64,000 bases of DNA, taken from contig MNCI01005541.1 in NCBI GenBank assembly GCA_015680685.1, positions 111,228 through 175,227 on the forward strand, written 5' to 3'. The notes below the pieces were generated by a model that was not told where the DNA came from, searched no databases, and was given only the letters and a program-made list of their open reading frames with translations. Below are positions 33,934 through 45,692 of the stretch, in pieces. This DNA comes from Gnetum montanum (taxonomy: Eukaryota > Streptophyta > Gnetopsida > Gnetales > Gnetaceae). Numbering within the stretch: position 1 is the stretch's first letter; each line of letters starts with the position of its first letter. The translations under genes and the position numbers were made by a program.

Positions 33934-34806
33934 TGATAAGTGGCAAATACCCCTATGCTCAACCATATGAATCACTAAGCATTCATGCACAATTTGGTCA
34001 AATTCCATAGATTCTATGTCTTTTGATACACTAGCCTCTAGGAAGTGAACTTGCCCTAACAGTCATTCGTTGTCTTCCCAATTATACTTGTGATATGCAA
34101 AGGTATGGTTAAGTGTAATGAAGGCATATAATTTTTTATTATTTTTATGTTTTATATTTTGAGGGCTTACAATAAAAGATCAAGGGAATGAAGCAATTCA
34201 ATTGCTAATTTAATCTAACTAACTAATCAAGGTCTAACTATTCCTAACATAAGTATCTGGTCCCACTTTCCGTGCACATCTTGAACATATATAACACTAC
34301 TAGGTTACCAAATGTTAAGAATTACTAGGATTACCAAGTTTCATTCACATGCTCGAAGCAGTTGTACTTATGTGCTTAATTAGTTGCTATCTAACCTAGC
34401 TAGATTAATTCCTTAATTAGCTTAATTATTGAAAACATTAAATGGAATTACATGAAATATTAAATGCATATATAAAATATTTAATCTAGCTGAAGTACTA
34501 CAAGGTTTATCAAAAAGCTTGTCATTGTTGTCTCACATACTTTTGTGCTCAGATACAACAATGCTTAAATAATGATCCGTACACTCAATGACTCTTACTG
34601 CAAGCACTTAGGGAAAATATACTAACTCTGGAAAAGGAAAATTACAACAGCTCTGCTATGCTATGACTAAGATACTCCCAAACCATGTATCTAATCGCTA
34701 TATTTATAGATCGACACACATCCCACAACATCAAATATCTGACATCGTCTTTAAGCCTCCGATATTAGGTATCTGATATTGGAGCCAAAAAAAATACACT
34801 TCATCA
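33934..34806 (-). repeat. E3 5' LTR
   Basis: It runs TGATAAGTGGCA to CTTCATCA (873 bp) and pairs with 6078-6960. U3 contains decayed GATATT/GATATC repeats (34745-34785). A TATA-like box (TATTTATAG, plus strand) is at 34700-34708. Confidence 0.88.
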
Positions 34807-35126
34807 TTATGGTAAAATGTAAGAAAAATAAATGTGATGAAAGAAGATCTATCTAAGATTCATGCAATGGAATGAAAGAAATCTTAATCTTTATTAGCAT
34901 TCATTAAATATGTTTAGGTACATTTCACTTGAATGAATATTTCAAACGATCAATTCACAACCATACTATAGGTACTCACTAATTGTTGCTAAGAATTAAA
35001 AAATAAAACTACCAGAGCTTGGCTACCTACTAGATTTATGATATCATAAATGTAGTACATGTACAACATTTATAGACAAAACTGGCCATTGCTACATTGC
35101 ATCTGTGACATCATAAGTAGGCCTAT
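34807..35126 (-). repeat. E2 left LTR, piece 2
   Basis: This piece continues the E2 LTR after E3. It holds a CTTTATTAGCATTCATT segment that aligns with the R region of other LTRs, and a CATACTATAGGTACTCACTAA segment shared with the left arm of the inverted repeat near 47190. E6 interrupts it at 35127. Confidence 0.55.
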
Positions 35127-35288
35127 TGATAAAACCTTTTTATCTGTAGATTACAATATCATAGTTATGACATCGTAGCTCTGCATATATCATCATAGAT
35201 GCAATGTAGTGGATCATGGTCATACCTATAAATACTAACCCATGATCACATCGAAACAACAACTTTTTGCCAACACTTAGCAAAACTC
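35127..35288 (+). repeat. E6 5' LTR, truncated to first 162 bases
   Basis: It starts TGATAAAAC and matches 45039-45207 up to GCAAAACTC. After that it jumps to gag-region sequence. The TATA-like TATAAATA is at 35227-35234. The deletion took the R, U5 and PBS. Confidence 0.85.
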
Positions 35289-37070
35289 ATTCATTTTTCA
35301 CCAAGATTAAAAACTTAGATGGAGAAATGTATAGGGTAACATTGTCTTGCCACCTAAATGTTTAGCATCATTAATACTTCAAGTAACCCTCATGATGCCA
35401 AATCTTGGCCATGTGTAAGAAGGATATCAAGTCATCTAAAACATGACTAGGTCATATTAGCCAATCGAGGCTTAAGCAAGAAGGAATGTCATCATGGAGG
35501 CAAGATATGAACATGACAAAGGAAAGAAAATACCTTAAACAATTGTCCTAGAAGAAAAAAAATGTTATATTCCAAATTGAAAAATATTTTCAAACTCATG
35601 AGTCTCATTTCCAAACATTAATAATCCACATTAAAGATCGTATTAAAATAAAACTAAATTTAGATCTTGCAAAAACCCCTTAAAAAAAAAGAAGAAGAAC
35701 CCTGAACTTAGGAGGAATTTAAGGCCTAATACCTCCAATTAATCCAAAAGAGATGAATTAAGGAAGGATTCATAGAAGAAGAACTAGTTGGGACCATTCT
35801 CCAACTCCTCCATCTTTTTCTTCTTCACATTCATCCACAAATTTTGACAAGAGAGAATGAAGACTAAGGGATCATGATGGGGGAAGAAGGAGAGATCATG
35901 AAAGAGATGCACATAGAAGAAGGCATCTTAATGAAGAGGAAGATAACCATGATGAAAGCGGAGAAAGCATCAAACATGAGGGAAGAGAGCATCATGAGCA
36001 TTAGAAGGGTCATCACTACAATAGAGCTTACGAACCGAAAGACTATGAAGAATTCCTATTGGTCACTCACAACATGATCAACATTAGGAAAGCTATGTAA
36101 ATCCCTACCAGGCATTTAAGGGATATTCACATTAAGGAACTTGACATGAATAATATTTCAAAATTTAAGGTAGATACAATGTAGATCCACAATACCATCT
36201 TCAAGTCTTCCACGATGTCTATGCCCTACAAAACATAGAAAATGATTGGTAAAAGTTAAAGTTGTTTCCTACAATACTCATAAAGAAAGTAGAGATCTAG
36301 TATAGATCCTTAGAATCAAAATCAATTTGAAGATGGAGTACCATTTTAGAACTCTTCAATGAAAAATATCAAATCTATTCCAGGGTCTCAAATTTAAGAA
36401 AATAAATCCAAGGATGGAAACAAGGGACACATGAATCCCTTGATGCAATAATGGACAAGTACTACTCCTTATTGCATAAGTGCCTAGGCCATAGATTTTC
36501 TTAAAGGAAAAAACTACAACATATCATTGATGGGCTAAGGAACAAGACAAGAAAAACCCTTGGGGTATATGCCCAAGCTATATTATTTGTGATGATAACT
36601 CATCAAATCCAAAGAGTAATAGACCAAGTGATAAAAGAGGAAGAAGAGCTATAGAAAAGGGAATTAACTAAAGAGTATAACAGAGATCCAACACTCAAAA
36701 AAAGAGATGTAAGGATATGTGAATTATAAGAAGAAGAATCATTAGAGGATATAATCAAGTGAAAGACACTACCTATCCAAAAATTAGTCAATGATATTGC
36801 AACAAAGGTAAAGAAAATGTGGGATTTGGTACATGAGAAGTTTACTATGGAACTAAGGATAGTAGAGGAAAGGACCAAATAATCCTTTAACAAAATTAAG
36901 GATAAGAAGAAGAAAAGAGACAATGATCATGAAAACTACAAAAATAAAGTGAAAGTTACAATAGTAGAGGAAGCAATGAACTCAAGTTCAAAAGATAACA
37001 AAGGATGTAAGGTGTGCCAATAAGAACATCCTAAGGGATGTTGTCCTATTATGGCCCAGTTACAAGAGTC
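35289..37070 (+). pseudogene. E6 gag, N-terminus missing
   Basis: Remains of the Arg/His/Asp/Glu-rich region lie at 35780-36020. The capsid start NNISKF is at 36150, and the core continues through 36290-36640 with QGWKQGTHESLD and HIIDGLR. A Lys/Glu-rich linker (36640-36960) follows, then the zinc knuckle CKVCQ (stop) EHPKGCC at 37010-37050, which keeps the second Cys. The sequence from 35289 to about 35500 has no clear match. Many stops. Confidence 0.75.
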
Positions 37071-37779
37071 CAAGGCATATGTTTTCAATCCAAGTTTTTT
37101 CAAGAAACAGATGTCTAAAAGATTACCTTATCAACAAGGTAATTTCAAACATCCCTATAAATAACCATATTATCCAAGTAGGCCTTATACTCAACTACAA
37201 GAGCAATACCAACAACCATAAGCATGGAGACTACCACCACCAAGACAACAGTATTCCTATAGGCAACTTGATCCCTATGGATACTATGTACAATCTTCAA
37301 TCTCTCCTAGAAATACTTCTGTCCATACTTCCTCTCCTTACTATTTACTAGAGTATCATAAACCCACTATCTCATGCATGGATGTCATTCTTACATATCC
37401 CAACTAGCACCTAGTTCTTCATATCAAGCTCCCAATCCATTACCACTAGTACTACCACCAGTCATGCAAGAAGAACTGTTATCATGACCATAGTAGAAAA
37501 GTGCTACTAGGGAAGTTAATATATAGAGAGAGGATCATGCTAGCAATACTACATGCAAATCTAGAAAATATCTTTTCTTTAGGACAAGTTTAGAAAAGGC
37601 TCATAGGATAAGGAATTCATCTAATCATGTTCCACCTATGAAAAATCCTCCTACAACCATCATGCTTTTGCAATAACCAAACCAAAAGATTACAACTATC
37701 ATGCTAACTAATATAGTGTTAAATTGAATAAAGGTAGGAGCACTTCCTAAGAAAAGAATAAATACTATAAATCCTTTGA

Positions 37780-38130
37780 TTTATTTACAAATTGCTAAAA
37801 ATTCACCATGTAAAGCTCTACTAGACTCAAGTTCTAGAGTTAACATGATATCTCAAGAAACAGAGAAAGCATGAAACCTACCTCCATTAAACAAGTACAA
37901 CATAAGACTAGAGCTTGTAGACCAATCAGTCACCATTCCTTTGAGACAGATAGAATATGTAATGGCCATTATCAATGGGTGGTATTATCTAGTAGATTTT
38001 CTTATGATTGATGTGAAGAATAATAACATGAACTTTCCTATCATTATGGGGAGAGCATAGCTTAGCACAATTGATGCTAAACTAGAAATGAGATACTTAT
38101 CCTTGGAAATTTCCAATGAATATGACCATA
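37780..38130 (+). pseudogene. E6 aspartic protease, active site altered
   Basis: The motif reads CKALLDSSSRVNMIS (37810-37850), so the catalytic Asp-Ser-Gly has become Asp-Ser-Ser. The C-terminal PIIMGRA segment is at 38038-38058, followed by a TAG at an expected Trp. A Gln/Pro/Tyr-rich stretch (37080-37700) links it to gag. The downstream linker (38130-38640) is poorly kept and runs into the site where pol is missing. Confidence 0.78.
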
Positions 38131-39932
38131 GAGTTATATAGATGAAAATAATTCTATGCATTACTTATGATAAAGAAGGATGCAATTGTAGACCAAAAGT
38201 TTAGAATGTTAACACGATCCTTATACTAGCCCATAACATATATGAGAAACAAAGGTTTATGCAAAAAGAAACAATGGTCACTAAACCAAAAAACACCCAG
38301 TGGTTGAAAATGATAACATAAAACTACCCAAAACATGCATGTAAATATCCATTTCACTTGTTAACTCCTAGCCCAAGAAAATAACCCAAATTGAGAACTT
38401 ACAAAGGGATATCCTAAACCATGACCATACACCAACAATAAGTAGTGAATATGGAGACTCAAAATCATAAATTAAGAATAAACAAGAAAACATATTTACA
38501 CCTTCTAAAAGGAAAAGACCATCTTATTCAATAGAACATATGTCTCAAAATGATCAAAATTTGATTATCATCAATGTCACATGGGATAATAAATGAAACA
38601 CAAATCATTGAGGATGATAAAAAAGAAACCTAGAGTGTGTGATCCTAGGGATCTACTGTCCATTTTTTGAATCCTTGCCCTTAAGTTCAATCATGGAGTA
38701 GGCACCTTATCTTAAATCAAGAATTGATAAGTAAATTTCAAGTTTTTTCTTTTATAAATTTTTGGTTTATAATTTTTTGTTTTATTTTTTACATTTCTTA
38801 ATAATTTTTTACATTCTTTGATATCTTTCCTATTCTTTTGTATTTTTCACAATTCTTATCATTTTTCATTGTTTAATATCTTTTAAATTATTTATACATT
38901 TTTCTATTCTTGCTATTTCTCATCCTTCTCTAATCGTTACTATTTTTCATGTACATATTTTTGTTGATTTCCCTAATAAATTCATAAGGAATAAGTGAGA
39001 TGTAGTCAAAACAATGAGAATGTTACACTATATTATCATGTCATTCAAGGATCGATCATATATACAATGAGACCACATCATCCATCCACTCATTTCCAAT
39101 AATAAAATATTCTTACCATGGACATAATGACATTCTTTTGACAATAAAACTAAAATAAATTTGTGATCATTATGCTTGAATGGAAAACTAAAGAGCCAAG
39201 TGAGAATGAAAATGGTGTGACATCAAGGGAACTTGTGGATCCTCTAAAGCTACTACTATAAGCTTTATCCTACTATTAAGTTGTATTATTTACTTAAGTT
39301 CTAACAAAAAAATGGAAGTATGTTCTAAAAATCAATGCTATGTTCTAAAAATCAATGCTACCTTACCTTGTTACTAGAAAGACATGTTACCCATTCTTGA
39401 AGGTGGTCCTCTGATGAGGTTGACATAGTAATAACATAATAAATATACATAATAAAAATTTTTGAGGGTTCCACTAGAAAGATATGTTACCCATGCCTGA
39501 AGATAGGTGACTTCTCAAAAATTTCAAGGTTTCTTGGACTAGCATTGTTTACAAGGCTAGAAAGACATGTTACCCATGACTGAATGCACTCCTTTGTCCA
39601 ATGGCCAAGTCTCCTTTAAAAATGAACTATGTTGTTAATAAATTACTTTCTTGTACTTCATTTCCAAATGTTAATATTTCTTGCAGTTGTAGTAGTCTTG
39701 TGGTTGTTAGTTTTGGAATGATACAATGTGAAGTCACTAGTAAATAGTATGGACTTGGTTTGGATCTTGGACAAAAGGGCTAATGATCATTCTAATCATG
39801 CATCACACGTAGAATTCATTATGCCAATAGTAAGACACCTCACATCTCATTTCCTATAATCTTTGCTATTACCGTTCCACCTCACTATTATATATAATCA
39901 TAATTTGATGATTTTGTATAATATAGTGTTAT

Positions 39933-40955
39933 TGATGAGTGGCGAGGTACCCCTACACTCCACCATACGAATACGAGCGTACACGCACGATCCGGTCGAA
40001 CTCCGCAGACTAAATGCCTTAACGCCACAAGAAACACTTGGGGTTAATCGTTCGTTGTCTTCCCAGGCTTGCTTGTATGTGTCACGGTGTATGGTTAAGC
40101 AAGTCTGAGGTATGTGATTTTTTTGGTATTTTCGGCTTATCTTCTATGCTACCAGGAGAAAGGGTTGAGAAAACTAAACTAACTCTAACTAAGATCTAAG
40201 TCTAAATTAACTAGCGTCAGCATCCGTTCCCACTTGCCGGACACACCCTGAACTATGCAACTGCAGCTTACCAAACGCTAATCGTTACTGGGATCGCCAC
40301 ACGTAACGCAAGTGCTCGAAGTGGTCGTACTGAGGCACCTATTTAGCCTACGTGTGATAAGCAGCCGATTCCTTAGCCAGCCGTACACACCCGTGGGTGC
40401 TCGTAACTAAGTCGTACTTATCACACGATCTAGCCTAGCAATGAGCAGCCGATTCCTCAACTAGCCGTACACATCAGACCCGGGAGTTACCAAGCGCAGA
40501 ATCCTGGAATACGCTACTGGGTTACCAAGCATCCAATGCTCGTAATTGAGTCGTACTCATGCATTGCGTCAAGCAGCCGATTCCTTGACTAGCCGTACAT
40601 GTCCGTAGACGCTCGTAATCAAGTCGTACTTGAACGCACTAGGAAAGCAGGAAATAAAGCAATAAATGAAACCACGTGCTGCAAGGTTTATCCAAACAAG
40701 TTCGTCTTTATTGCCGTACACAACTTGGGTTCAGGTTACAAGCTGCTCGAATAAAGAGCCGTTCACTCTAGGACTCCTACTACGGGCACATGGGGAAAAA
40801 TTCTAACTCTAGAGTGATCAATCTACCAGAGCTTCGCTACACTAGCCAGGATTGGGAAATGAAGGAAGTGCCGCCTCTTATTTATAGAAATGGCGGCGGG
40901 ATGCGATATCGCGGCAGCCGCGATATCGCGGCCTAGTGCAAATCGCGTCTCATCA
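39933..40955 (-). repeat. E7: solo LTR of an Athila-like element
   Basis: A complete LTR (1023 bp, TGATGAGTGGCG to TCTCATCA) with perfect TSD GTTAT on both sides (39928-39932 and 40956-40960) and no internal sequence, so it is the product of LTR-LTR recombination. It is CpG-rich and little decayed. TATA box on the minus strand at 40879-40886. U3 has GCGATATCGCGG twice (40902-40935). U5 has three structured units. Confidence 0.95.
40352..40633 (-). repeat. Three tandem covarying stem-loop units in U5 of E7
   Basis: Unit a (40352-40426): outer GTGTGATAAG/CTTATCACAC, middle CTTAG (40372) with CTAAG (40407), apical CACC/GGTG. Unit b (40441-40560): outer ATGAG/CTCAT, middle CTCAA (40456) with TTGAG (40546), and an extra ~50-base insert. 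Unit c (40569-40633): outer TCAAG/CTTGA, middle CTTGA (40584) with TCAAG (40619). The paired bases change together between units, which supports a conserved fold in the RNA leader. Confidence 0.7.
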
Positions 40956-42075
40956 GTTATTTTCTCATTAAAATAATACTAACACATGTTTTTGGAAGAC
41001 AAGTATGTTTTACATTCAACTCCTTGAGTGCCTACAGACACTTGTAGAGGTAGTTATACAAGGGCACTAAGGGCAAGAGCCTACTTTGGGAAGGATCCAC
41101 TTGCATAACTCTTATACTTCATACCTAATAACTAATTTCATATCATCTTGTGCCTCCAACACACTTATACGATCATTGTTATTTCCCTGCACACTCATCT
41201 TCTTTCATGTATTCAACAATTTTGAGCAACCAACTCCTAATAAGCTTAACCAACCTATCTTGTCCAAACTCCTTCTTTCACATGATTTTGATGATAAATT
41301 CTTATATTCTAAGCATCAACTATGATTAAGAACCCTTTGGAGCATCTTTGCACCTTGTAGACTATCCATTTTATATAATTTTTTCATCATAAATTACACA
41401 AAATCTTGAAAATTTTCACAATGATATTGTAGATACAATGTATGAGCCCTTGTGATATCACATCCATGTTGTTGTATCTACAATGTATCTCTAACACGAG
41501 GTGTTAAAAAGTTTTTTCATTCTCTCATTTTACATGTAGAGAGTTCATGTTGTTTTTCTAATCTCCAAGCTTTAGAGAGCCATATGTTCCTCACTACAAC
41601 TTCAATTTGAGTTATTCTTATTTTCTTTTGCTCATGGAGTGACCAACTCAATCGTGAGAGAGAGTACTATGCATACTTTGTGCAAAACTGCATCAAATTT
41701 TTCTAATGCCTAGAAGAACATAATAAGAGTAAGAATAATAAGAGATTATTATATTTTAACCTAATGGAGGCTAATAAACCTAATGATTCTTTCCAAGTAA
41801 CCATTCAAAGACACTTTAAACAAGAAATTAATGATTTTGATAGGTCATAAAGATAAATTTGTTTGTAAACATTAGAGAATTCTTCAATTAAGGATTTTTC
41901 TTGTAGAAGGTTTTATCCAAATTAAAAATTTGTCTAACTATGCAATCAAAATGAAAACTAGAGTTGATATTAAGGAATAATTTTGATCAAAACTCAAAAA
42001 CTCAAGGAAAGATTATGAAACGATAGAGATTTTTTTGGGTTATTTAGGTAATCTTAAAATTCTTCATGATTGCAA

Positions 42076-44830
42076 ATGCCTCCCAAGAGACCCGAAGTAG
42101 AAGAACCTTCACAACCAAGGAAGAAAATACCTAAAGGAAAAGGTAGAGGAAAAACCAAAGAATAAAATTCACCTGTAGAGCAAGAGGCTCAATCTTACAA
42201 CATTCATCAACCTACACCTACGATAGGGCAATCTACATAGGCAGAAGATGATGCACCACATGCTCAAGAACAAGGACAATTCCTTACACTCTCAAATGAG
42301 GGTCTTTAAACCATCCAGGAGAAGTCCATCACGTCCACTGTCATAGTGGAATTGAATTTTGGACCATTTATGGAGTTTTCTCTTGCTAAAGTTCATGAAC
42401 AGTTATAGGCCTCTCCTTTGTGGCCCACCATCTTAAGTAATTATGAATGGTACTTAGAAGAAGTTTATTAATTTTGGAAGAACAAACAAAATGATGCTAC
42501 TGTGAAAGTCAAGGAGATCACAATGCCATAGTTGAAGAAATGGCTAAGGAATTGAACATTCCAAACATCAAAGCCAACATCATCCAAATATATACCAAGT
42601 TCAACACAAAGGCTAGAAAATTACGGCTATAGAGGTCTTGGTGGGTTGTCCATGATTAAGAAAATTTACTTTAAGATTGGAACATATCATCTGTTTCCAA
42701 CAAAAATACTGAATAGAATTTCCACCTATGCTGCTAGAGGAAGTACCATCTTGATGGGGAAATTCTAGGCCAACATAGCTCATGGCATTTTTGGAAACCC
42801 AAAGGAGATTCAAGGAATAGAAGATAGGGAAACTTACTTTACCATTTCCTTATCTCATTAGAAGATTGTGCCAACAAGTAGGAATATTGGGCTACATCAA
42901 TGATGTACTCTACAAAGACCATAATGTCTCATATGTCAAAATCTCTATACTAGTGCCACCAAAGGAAGATCAAGTGGAGAAGCCAATAGGCACTGAGTAG
43001 CAAGGTCTACATTGACAGTGAACATTCTAATCATAGGAATGAAATAAGCAGGGCCCAATAGGTCAACACTAGCTAGCAATAGACTAGGATAAAGTGCTCC
43101 TCTAGCACAACATGATTATAAATCTTCAATGAGCCCTTTGCCACATATTGCTAAGATAGTAAGTTGGGGAAGCCATGAGGTCTCAAACATGTATAGAATG
43201 CAGGAAAATCCGAATAAGCTTGCTATATCAACAAGATTTGTAAGTGGTCAAGTCTCATTGCAGGTAGAAGAATACGATGAATGAACACAACAAATCTTAG
43301 GAAACACTGCATCTTTTTAAGTAATGTTAGAAATAGGAGAAGAAGCCATAATATTGATAATGCAATTCAAGATGTAGTAAAAGCAACAAAGGTCATTATT
43401 GATCACATAAAAGAATCCTTTAATGTTCCCACTATGCCACTAGCTAATATTACTAGACCAAAAGATGTAGAAACTATAACTAGAATGTCAATGGTCCTAA
43501 TTGAACATGAAGATATACTGGAAAGACTACTGTAGACAAGATAAGTAATGCAAAACCTCTTTGATATCCTTAGTGATACTACTAAAGTTTAGTCAAAACT
43601 AATCTCAATGAAGAATAAGCTAGTCATGGCTAAAACCAAGATGCAATATGCTAAAAACGAAGTGCATAGGTTATAGGAGGAATTGGCTACACTAAGAGAA
43701 AAAAAGGAAAAACCCTGCATGATACATTACACCTGACCAACTAGATCATTTTAGAAATGAACAAATTAACTAATTGATGACCAAGTATGCTCAAATGGAG
43801 ATGGAAAAGCATAAGGTGGTATGAAACACTTCGGTGGCAAATGACTAGACATATGTCCATGCCAAAGTCCTAATTGTACTTGAAGAAGAAAATAAGAGAA
43901 TTGCTATAAAGAATGTAGGTTAATAGATAGAGAAATAGAAGAATGTGCTAAAAGAAAGCATTCATCAGCAAAGGGAGCAATTTTCTTAGGTCAACCTTGA
44001 CATTAGACAATTGGCTAGAGAAAACAGAACCTTGTCAATGGAAGAAGTCTGCATTGTATGCAAAAATCAGCCATTGAGATCAATGCATGATAAAACGAGA
44101 CTAAGAATCATGAATAGCTAAAAGAACACTTTAAGGATCAAGTGGAAATGTATAAGCAAATCAACAAAAAAAAGACCTAAATGACTAAAGCCAAAATCAA
44201 CTCCATCACAGTAAACACTCGATTGGAAACCCATCTTGGACAATCTTGCTCATGTACATCAAGCTAAAATTAAAAATAGAAACCTACAAATTGAAGATTT
44301 AATAGAGTATATGGGGTTAGAAAATCTCCAATATGCTAACTTAGCCATGTTAACATTAGGTAGGCCCAAAAAGGAACTAGAGTAGCAAGTGGCTATACTT
44401 TATGCAATGTAAGAGAAGGAGTTTATAGATAGAAAGGATGCATAATAGAAGCTTTACATAGCAAAATTTGAACTACAAGTGGACAAAGATAGCTACTAGG
44501 ATTAGAAAAAAATAGTAGCAAACCTTTCCAGAAGGACGACTGACTATCAAGAATTAAAGAAAGTAGCTAGGACTTTTGAAGAAGTAAGTAGGTAGTTTGC
44601 GACATGATATATGAAAGCTAATAAGATGTTCTCCTAGTTGCCTATCCTTGGAAAGTACCCACTCTAGCAAATATTGTTAAATTTTCTTGGATGATACATG
44701 ATCTAAGATCCAAAGAAGAGAAGCTCCAAGCACTAATAAACAAGTATTAATTTTAGAAGCTTGATGACAACGGAAAGAAGCTGATGGAGGAGCCACCAAC
44801 ACTTGGAACATGAAGACTATATCAAGCTTT
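42076..44830 (+). pseudogene. E6 accessory 3' ORF
   Basis: The ATG at 42076 begins MPPKRPEVEEPSQPRKK, followed by a GKGRGK stretch. This is a strongly basic, possibly nuclear-targeting or AT-hook-like N-terminus. The main domain follows at 42330-42800 (VELNFGPFMEF, NYEWYLEEVY, KKIYFKIGTYHLFP, STILMGKF). A charged region (43280-43540) and a long coiled-coil-like region (43560-44600) come next, then a short tail. The same order is in E5 and E8. Many in-frame TAG/TAA stops. Function not known; no envelope features. Confidence 0.65.
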
Positions 44831-45270
44831 GTTTTGGTTTGCTTTGTTTTTTTCATTTGTATCAATCATACGCTACATGATAATTTTGTAAACACCATTT
44901 TAACCACAATGTGACATTTATAGTGAAGTCAGTTATGGATATATAAGTCATGATGTCAAAGTCTGTATATGATTTGTAAGGAACTCTACCCTCTTTTTGT
45001 TTTAACTTGAGAATGAGTTTTAGTTAGCTATGAGGATATGATAAAACATTCTTATTTACAAACTACGATATTGTAGTTATGATAAAGTAGCTCTGCATAC
45101 GCTATCATAGATGCAATGTAGTGAGTCGTGGTCATACCTATAAATACCATCCCATCGTTGCATCGAAACAACAACTTTTAGCCAACACTTAGCAAAACTC
45201 TTGTAGTTTATTTTCATAAGTTAGAGTTAAAGTAAATGCTCATAGTGTAGTGAATTATAGTTATACAAAA

Positions 45271-45322
45271 TCTTTATTCAAGTGAATTATTCCTAGACAC
45301 AATTCACAAATGACAATAAAGA
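45271..45322 (+). promoter_or_regulatory. R-region hairpin with poly(A) signal (E6)
   Basis: TCTTTATT (45271-45278) pairs with AATAAAGA (45315-45322). The inner stem is GTGAATT (45282-45288) with AATTCAC (45301-45307), a seven-base stem unrelated in sequence to those in E4, E5 and E9. Confidence 0.65.
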
Positions 45323-45394
45323 CTAAGATTGTTCTTCATCATTACAACATTTAACTTAGCATAATCTTACTTTTCCATTATGTTTACTTTTATT

Positions 45395-45692
45395 AAGTCC
45401 CTTACTTTTCCAATGTATATTAGTAAGGCAAAATAAATATGACTAGTTTCAAGCATAAAGTGTAGCTATTTGGTAACCTAGTAGTAACTTTGCTCAATTC
45501 ACTTAGTAGTAAAGTTCCTTGGTAACCCCAATAATAGTTGCATAAGTCCTTTACTTTTCCAATGTCCATTAGTAAGGCGAAATAAGTATGACTGCTTTCA
45601 AGCATAAAGTGTAGCTATTTAGTAACCTGGTAGTGACTTTGCTTGATTCACTTAGTACTAAAGTTTCTTGGTAACCCCAATAATAGTTGCAT
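45395..45692 (+). repeat. 149-bp tandem duplication in E6 LTR
   Basis: The two units begin AAGTCCCTTAC and AAGTCCTTTAC and end AATAGTTGCAT. They differ at about a dozen positions. The duplicated part holds the TTGGTAACC-type U5 motifs. Confidence 0.8.

Larger units (their letters stand above)
6078..34806 (-). mobile_element. E3: full-length Athila-like element carrying E4 and E5
   Basis: A complete minus-strand element with both LTRs (6078-6960 and 33934-34806), a decayed PBS, gag, PR, RT, RH, INT and a 3' noncoding region. The flanks TTAAG (6073-6077) and TTATG (34807-34811) match at 4 of 5 bases and are read as its TSD. E4 sits in its 3' region and E5 sits just upstream of RT. Without the nested elements it is about 10 kb. 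It lacks the accessory 3' ORF. All coding parts carry stops. Confidence 0.88.
38640..42075 (+). other. E6 noncoding region between PR and 3' ORF (with E7)
   Basis: It begins with the decayed purine motif TCATGGAGTAGG (38691) and T-rich low-complexity DNA (38730-38960). A triplicated AGAAAGACATGTTACCCATG-type phrase recurs near 39375, 39477 and 39560. E7 fills 39933-40955. After it come the conserved GGGAAGGATCCACTTGC segment (41080) and noncoding AT-rich DNA. No ORF was recognised. Confidence 0.6.

Noticed and set aside
36603-36923. 106-codon minus-strand Ser/Leu/Phe-rich frame
   Set aside because: Antisense to the Lys/Glu-rich E6 gag linker; low-complexity shadow that looks like a membrane protein only by chance.
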